From Gymnothorax reevesii (lineage: Eukaryota > Chordata > Actinopteri > Anguilliformes > Muraenidae): DNA of 64,000 nt. Under the pieces are notes generated by a model. That model did no database searches. It saw only the letters and a program-made list of their open reading frames with translations, and was not told the origin of the DNA. Shown here piece after piece: positions 59,640-64,000 of this stretch. A program made the position numbers and the translations under genes. The stretch lies in assembly GCA_029721435.1 (NCBI GenBank), contig CM056583.1:51129620-51193619 (forward strand), in the 5' to 3' direction. Position 1 is the first letter of the stretch; each line of letters begins with the position of its first letter.

Positions 59640-60661
59640 TTTCCTAAACTTTACTTTCCTGTCTCCTGACCCCCGCTAAACCCTCACTCCAAAATCCTTT
59701 GAATGTCTTCCCCTTTGACATTCATTATTCCTAAAAATTCTCGTGCTGCGTCAACCACCATCTTGATTCTCTCTGTTCTGCTTTCAAGGTCTCTTGAACA
59801 AATCACCACCATTGCTATAAAAGCCAAAAAGTGTTTTCTATCCATTCAAATTAAATCCCTGTCTACTTTTCTAATTTCCTGAACCCTAGCCCGCTCTTTC
59901 CCCATCTTCTTTTTCCACCTGCACCCACTTTTTTGCCTCTGCTGCATAAGACATTCTCCCCTGTGTTCTTATTCTTTGCACCTCCCGTTCCTTTTTTCTT
60001 CTTTTACACTCCCATGGTCCAATTTCATGGCTTCCCCACACTACATCCATCCTTGCCAAATCTTCTACATCTGTGTATCAACCTCTGCATACTGCTGCCA
60101 CGTGCCCATACTCTTGATACCAGTAGCATCTAAGTGGAGCCCGTGCGTATTCCTGAATTCTGTTGCTGAAGTCATCTAAAAATATGCTTTCGGATAACTC
60201 AGTCTTAAATTCCAAAAGAACTCTTCGGCTTTGCTGCTCCATTCCTTCCCTTCGAGTTTTCAGCCTCTTTGCCTCAAGAACTCCCTCCACATTCAAGAAA
60301 GCACTGGCCTTTATAGATAGCGGAGTGCCGCTTATAACCCCTTAATGTTTTTGTTTCTTTTCATTGGAAAACAAACCACACTCTTAAGATCAATCATTGT
60401 AATTTTAAATAGCTTATCATATTGTCTCTTATTTCTACATTCCGCTACTATTGTTCCACCCAGTATTGCTCTCATTGCCTTTACATCTCCGATTTCATTT
60501 TTTATTAATGCTCCTACTTCGTACATACCTCTATAAAGACTGTTTGCAGGACTGCCAAATACTGCAACCTTCATTTCCACAACATATTCCTTTTCCTCAC
60601 ACTCATTCCCACTTCCCTTTTGCCTTTTCTTTTTAGAACCTTCTGCCACGTCACACTCCAT
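59640..60661 (-). pseudogene. LINE ORF1 (Gag-like) fragment, copy 2
   Basis: From 60661 the minus strand reads KEYVVEMKVAVFGSPANSLY and MRAILGGTIVAECRNKRQYD, then (other frame, 60296-60078) FSNRIQEYARAPLRCYWYQE and YGHVAAVCRG, a CCHC zinc knuckle with one Cys replaced by Tyr. Further on, AMVVICSRDLESRTERIKMV and VDAAREFLG match the copy at 43.2 kb. The order (basic N-terminus, nucleic-acid-binding part, zinc knuckle, C-terminal helix) fits ORF1 of a fish non-LTR retrotransposon. Stops and shifts make it dead. Confidence 0.65.
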
Positions 60662-60958
60662 TTTGCCAAAACCCTTTGCCCGTTACACAAACTCAAACCA
60701 AAACCCGTTCTTCCGCACATAAGCATTAGTCAACAAGCTAATGGGAAGTTTAGGTAAGCATGGAGCTGTCTGAGTCAGTTGTCTGTACACTGAACCTTTT
60801 TCAGTTGACATGGACTCTTCTCATAAGAAAGAAGGCAGCGTGCTCTTCTAATCGCTGCAGCACTGACTCATTGGTGTATTAGCCAGCAGCCAAACTTCTA
60901 TCATGTCTGCCGCTTACATCAGCAGCTAGTTAAGAGCTAGTTTTTATGACCGTCAGAC

Positions 60959-61296
60959 TGTGATGGTCCTGCCCTGCAGTTCCTCCCCCCTCCTGCTGTC
61001 TGCACCTCCACTTCAACAAGCCACACCTGTTGCTTGTTGAGGTGGAGATGCAATAAAGAGTATTTAAGCACTGCACTGCCAGTTTGGCAGTGCAGCTGCA
61101 TTCTGTGTCCTGAGCCCTGATGTTATTGTTTTTGCCGCTGCTCCTCTCATGTTTGCTTTTATCTTTTAAAGTAAAGATTTTTATATTTTTACTCAGCCTG
61201 TGCATGTGGGTCCCTTCATCTTCTTTTGGGTACATGGTCCCAGTGCCCGTCGGCTTATTGTCCTCTGCCGACGGGGGCAAAACCATGACGTAGGCA
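60959..61296 (+). repeat. LTR-like segment
   Basis: It starts tgtgatggtcctgccctgca and ends with caaaaccatga, which are imperfect inverses. Inside are caccccc/ccacacctgttgcttgttga, a TATA-like tatttaag at 61060, a poly(A)-like agtaaag and cctgtgcatgtgggtccctt. This profile resembles gypsy-type LTRs of fish. No flanking duplication or coding part is seen. Confidence 0.4.
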
Positions 61297-61384
61297 GGCG
61301 GTGATTCATGACCCCTTTTGATTTGTCCCAAAATTTTATTTATTTATTTATTTATTTTTTATTGACAGATCACACTGCTTGTTA

Positions 61385-62260
61385 GGGGGTCCTAGAATAT
61401 TTGGGTCAAAATCAGCCAAAATGGCAAAATCACCAAAATTAGGTTTTTGAATGCTTGTATTTCTATGCTCCCTGAGTGAGCCGAATGATTTTCATTTGTG
61501 TTCCTTAACTGTGAGAAGGGTGTTCTGTAAGTTTGAGAGCAGTGTGGAAAGCAACTTTGTTAATAGGCTGCCACTTGGTGGCAAAATTGGAACTAAACTG
61601 CAAAAAGTAGCACTTTCAAATAACCTTATCTCACAAATAAAGTAAAGGAAGCAAATCCTGCAAGTTTCATGAAAATTGGAGAAAGTTCCCAATTTACCAT
61701 ATTTGGCTTTTTCGTGAAGTGGCCTAACAAAAATGGTGCAAAAAAGGTTAATAGCGAAACCAGCCACGGAACTCACTTTACCACTGACACTAGAGATACT
61801 GAGTGACAACGTGAGCCATATTTCATTAATTTTGTCTTAGGGTGCATGGAGAAATCGCTGTGTGAAAATGTGGTAATTTCACCTTTCGCCGGCAAAAAGC
61901 GCCCCCTATACTTGTGCGCCCTAAGTCACCTGCCGTAATTTTTATCGAAATCCAAAGAAGAGGTGCTGACCTATCGTGACATGCATAATATACCTTGGTT
62001 AACTTAGGGCGCAAGCCACACAACCCCTGGGAAAGTGTGCATAATTACAAAAAGTAGTGATTTGCAGCGCCACCTATGGGCTGCACCCGTAGTCAACCGC
62101 CAAAATTTTTACATTTTCGGAGAGTCCATACCCGATAGACTTGCACAAATGGAAATCAATTTGGCTCACTAAGGGCGCACAGAAATACAAGCATTCAAAA
62201 ACCTAATTTTAGTGATTTTGCCATTTTGGCTGATTTTGACCTCGAGATTCCAGGACCCCC
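61385..62260. mobile_element. 876-bp long-TIR element, TA duplication
   Basis: Both ends start GGGGGTCC and the inverted arms match for about 115 bp (for example ggtcaaaatcagccaaaatg and attaggtttttgaatgcttg). TA flanks both sides (61383-61384, 62261-62262). The centre has no coding region; it includes several short repeats of cttagggcgca. TA insertion suggests Tc1/mariner-type mobilisation, but the end sequence is not one I recognise. Confidence 0.7.
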
Positions 62261-62262
62261 TA

Positions 62263-64000
62263 AAAAAAGCAGACCCTATTAAGGATAGAAAATGTGAATT
62301 TTGTTCGTTTTTAACATCTAACATTTATCAATAAAAAAATTTCGGACAAATCCAAAGGGCATGAATCACCTTCAAATGAAATCTGCCTGACTCTTATAAA
62401 AACTGGCTCTTAATGTTTTCATGAAAAATGAAGTACTGCAACAGTCCTCACGGATACTATAGGCTACAGCAACCATGGATTGTACGGTTACATACTTAAA
62501 TTCAAAGTAAATGCCTCCCACTCCTGAACATCGCTACTTGCCTGCGCACCTGTCATATACTGTTGCACACTGACACACTGCTCGGACACAATTCAAGTTA
62601 CTTTTGTATGCCGTTTTCCCTGCCAGTATTCTCCCTTTTGCCCTCGCAAATAAAATGGCAGAGATCAAAATTTTACCAAGGGAGAATAAGCATAGCATTG
62701 TGGGCAATAACGAAGCTCGGAGAGATGATTTCTGTTAGCTCCATCTGTGGGAGGAAAACCGAGGGCTACAGCAAATGAAATTCACTGGAGGGTGAGTGTG
62801 CACAAAGAGGCAAGCATTTTTTGGGTTAGAACCCAGCCATGGACGACCTCCACCAAGGGAACTCCACAGTGGAGTTGGAGACCTTCTGACCTCCAATGTC
62901 AAGCCAGAAATCATGTAACCTTCATTTAAAGGCCAGATGTTCCATCACCAACACAAGCCCAGTCATCAATTGTCATTTGAAGGGATTCTTCTAATTTTAT
63001 ACAAATGAGAATCGATGACCGTATAGGAGCGAATCAACCAGAGTGCTGGTTTAAAACAATATTCCTCCGAAATCCTCAATTCACTGAAGCTTCTTTGCAA
63101 TATTAAAACTTTGGATACAAACAAGTGCATAATATTAAAGTAAATGGTTAATATTCACCCAGTTCTGTAGTACGATGTCCAAGGTAGTCCTAATAAAAGT
63201 CCGAATACGGTGATGGATTGGTCTCAATGGAGATATCCAAGAAAGTCCAAGAATTTCTCTTTCCCTTGATGTAGCTGAGAAGGAAATTTGCTCAACCAAC
63301 GATGTAGAATAAGAAACACCCGCTTGATTGAATCCAATATTTGCTGAATTGAGTAAATGTTGTAATGTTCCTGAGATCTGCTAAATCTAAGATTAACTGC
63401 CCCACAGGTCTGCAAGTATTTATATACCCAATAGAACTTTCCAGAAGTCTCCAGTCGTCTTCGTTTCTATCTTGTTTGAGAACCTTCCACGTTTGTGTAA
63501 TCGCTCTCAGTCTTGGGCCAGTATAGTCCAGTTGTAACTAGAACTTTTAGAATGGTTAAAAAATGTATAGAATTTTCCAGGCTGTTTCACAAAACACGAG
63601 ACTATTCTATATACATGGACAATTAGTACTGTACAGTGATGATTATACACCACCACTTTCATCTAAAAGAGGTCCTAATATATTACTTCGCCATAATTTT
63701 TTGGTGAAAATTTGTAAAAAAAATACTATTGTAAGCAATGAGAACCATAAAAAAAAATCTGGTGCACTCAGATATCAAGAAAGTCTCCAATGGCACTAGC
63801 TAAAAGAACTGACAGCTTTTGACGCTACTGCGTCTTCATCCGATTCAAACAATTCAGGAGGAAAATTAAAGATTTTCGACATGTACGCCTAATAGTCAAT
63901 TAACCAGAAATCACAATGATAAAACATGGGCCTTAATATGAAACAACCAATTATCTCCACAGATAAGCAAAATATTGCCATTCACTAAAACAAATCACAT
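62263..64000. other. right end of window, no gene recognised
   Basis: AT-rich DNA. No open frame carries a recognised domain, and no exon with good splice signals and homology was found on either strand. Confidence 0.4.

Noticed and set aside
60930..61331. 133-residue minus-strand frame
   Set aside because: The plus strand reads as an LTR-like segment with TATA and poly(A)-like motifs; the frame has no domain.

Overview
This window comes from a ray-finned (teleost-like) fish genome. It holds two recognisable host genes, both on the minus strand, in DNA that is otherwise mostly transposon-derived: Tc1/mariner in several families, hAT, PIF/Harbinger, TTAA-inserting foldbacks, a BEL/Pao retrotransposon, LINE pieces, tRNA-derived SINEs and long microsatellites. 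The species cannot be named from the sequence.

Region 1 (1-21.6 kb) is the 5' two thirds of scarb1, the class B scavenger receptor for HDL. Eight coding exons can be placed to the base with consensus splice sites and continuous phase. They run from the start codon at 21484 down to 38, and the remaining exons lie beyond the left edge. They encode about 375 residues: the first membrane segment and most of the CD36-fold ectodomain. The introns hold a TTAA foldback, Tc1 copies, a long hAT-like element, a G-rich minisatellite, a SINE and an internally deleted mariner element.

Region 2 (21.6-48.7 kb) has no host gene that I can support. It is a graveyard of mobile DNA: a Tc1 copy at 23.9-25.5 kb; a PIF/Harbinger element at 28.8-33.3 kb with a Tc1 copy and a 1.1 kb element nested inside it; a mariner fragment at 33.7-34.6 kb; a 5'-truncated BEL/Pao element with an intact 3' LTR at 35.4-37.6 kb; a TTAA-flanked MITE at 38.4-39.1 kb; a Harbinger fragment; two more Tc1 copies; a LINE ORF1 fragment; and LTR-like repeats.

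Region 3 (48.7-52.0 kb) is a polyubiquitin gene: four head-to-tail ubiquitin units plus a terminal Asn, a poly(A) signal, one intron placed 7 nt before the ATG, a probable noncoding first exon and a TATA/HSE-bearing upstream region. In human, UBC lies next to SCARB1 in the same order and orientation, so this gene is called ubc.

Region 4 (52-64 kb) holds a THAP-like open segment and several well delimited non-autonomous elements: a 213-bp hAT MITE with a perfect 8-bp duplication, a 606-bp Harbinger-type MITE, a 2.9 kb TA-flanked element carrying a SINE, a LINE ORF1 fragment, an LTR-like piece and an 876-bp long-inverted-repeat element. I found no convincing new host system. The most novel material is the set of non-autonomous transposon families with clear ends, the nested insertion at 28.8-33.3 kb, and a chimeric Tc1/mariner junction near 17.85 kb.
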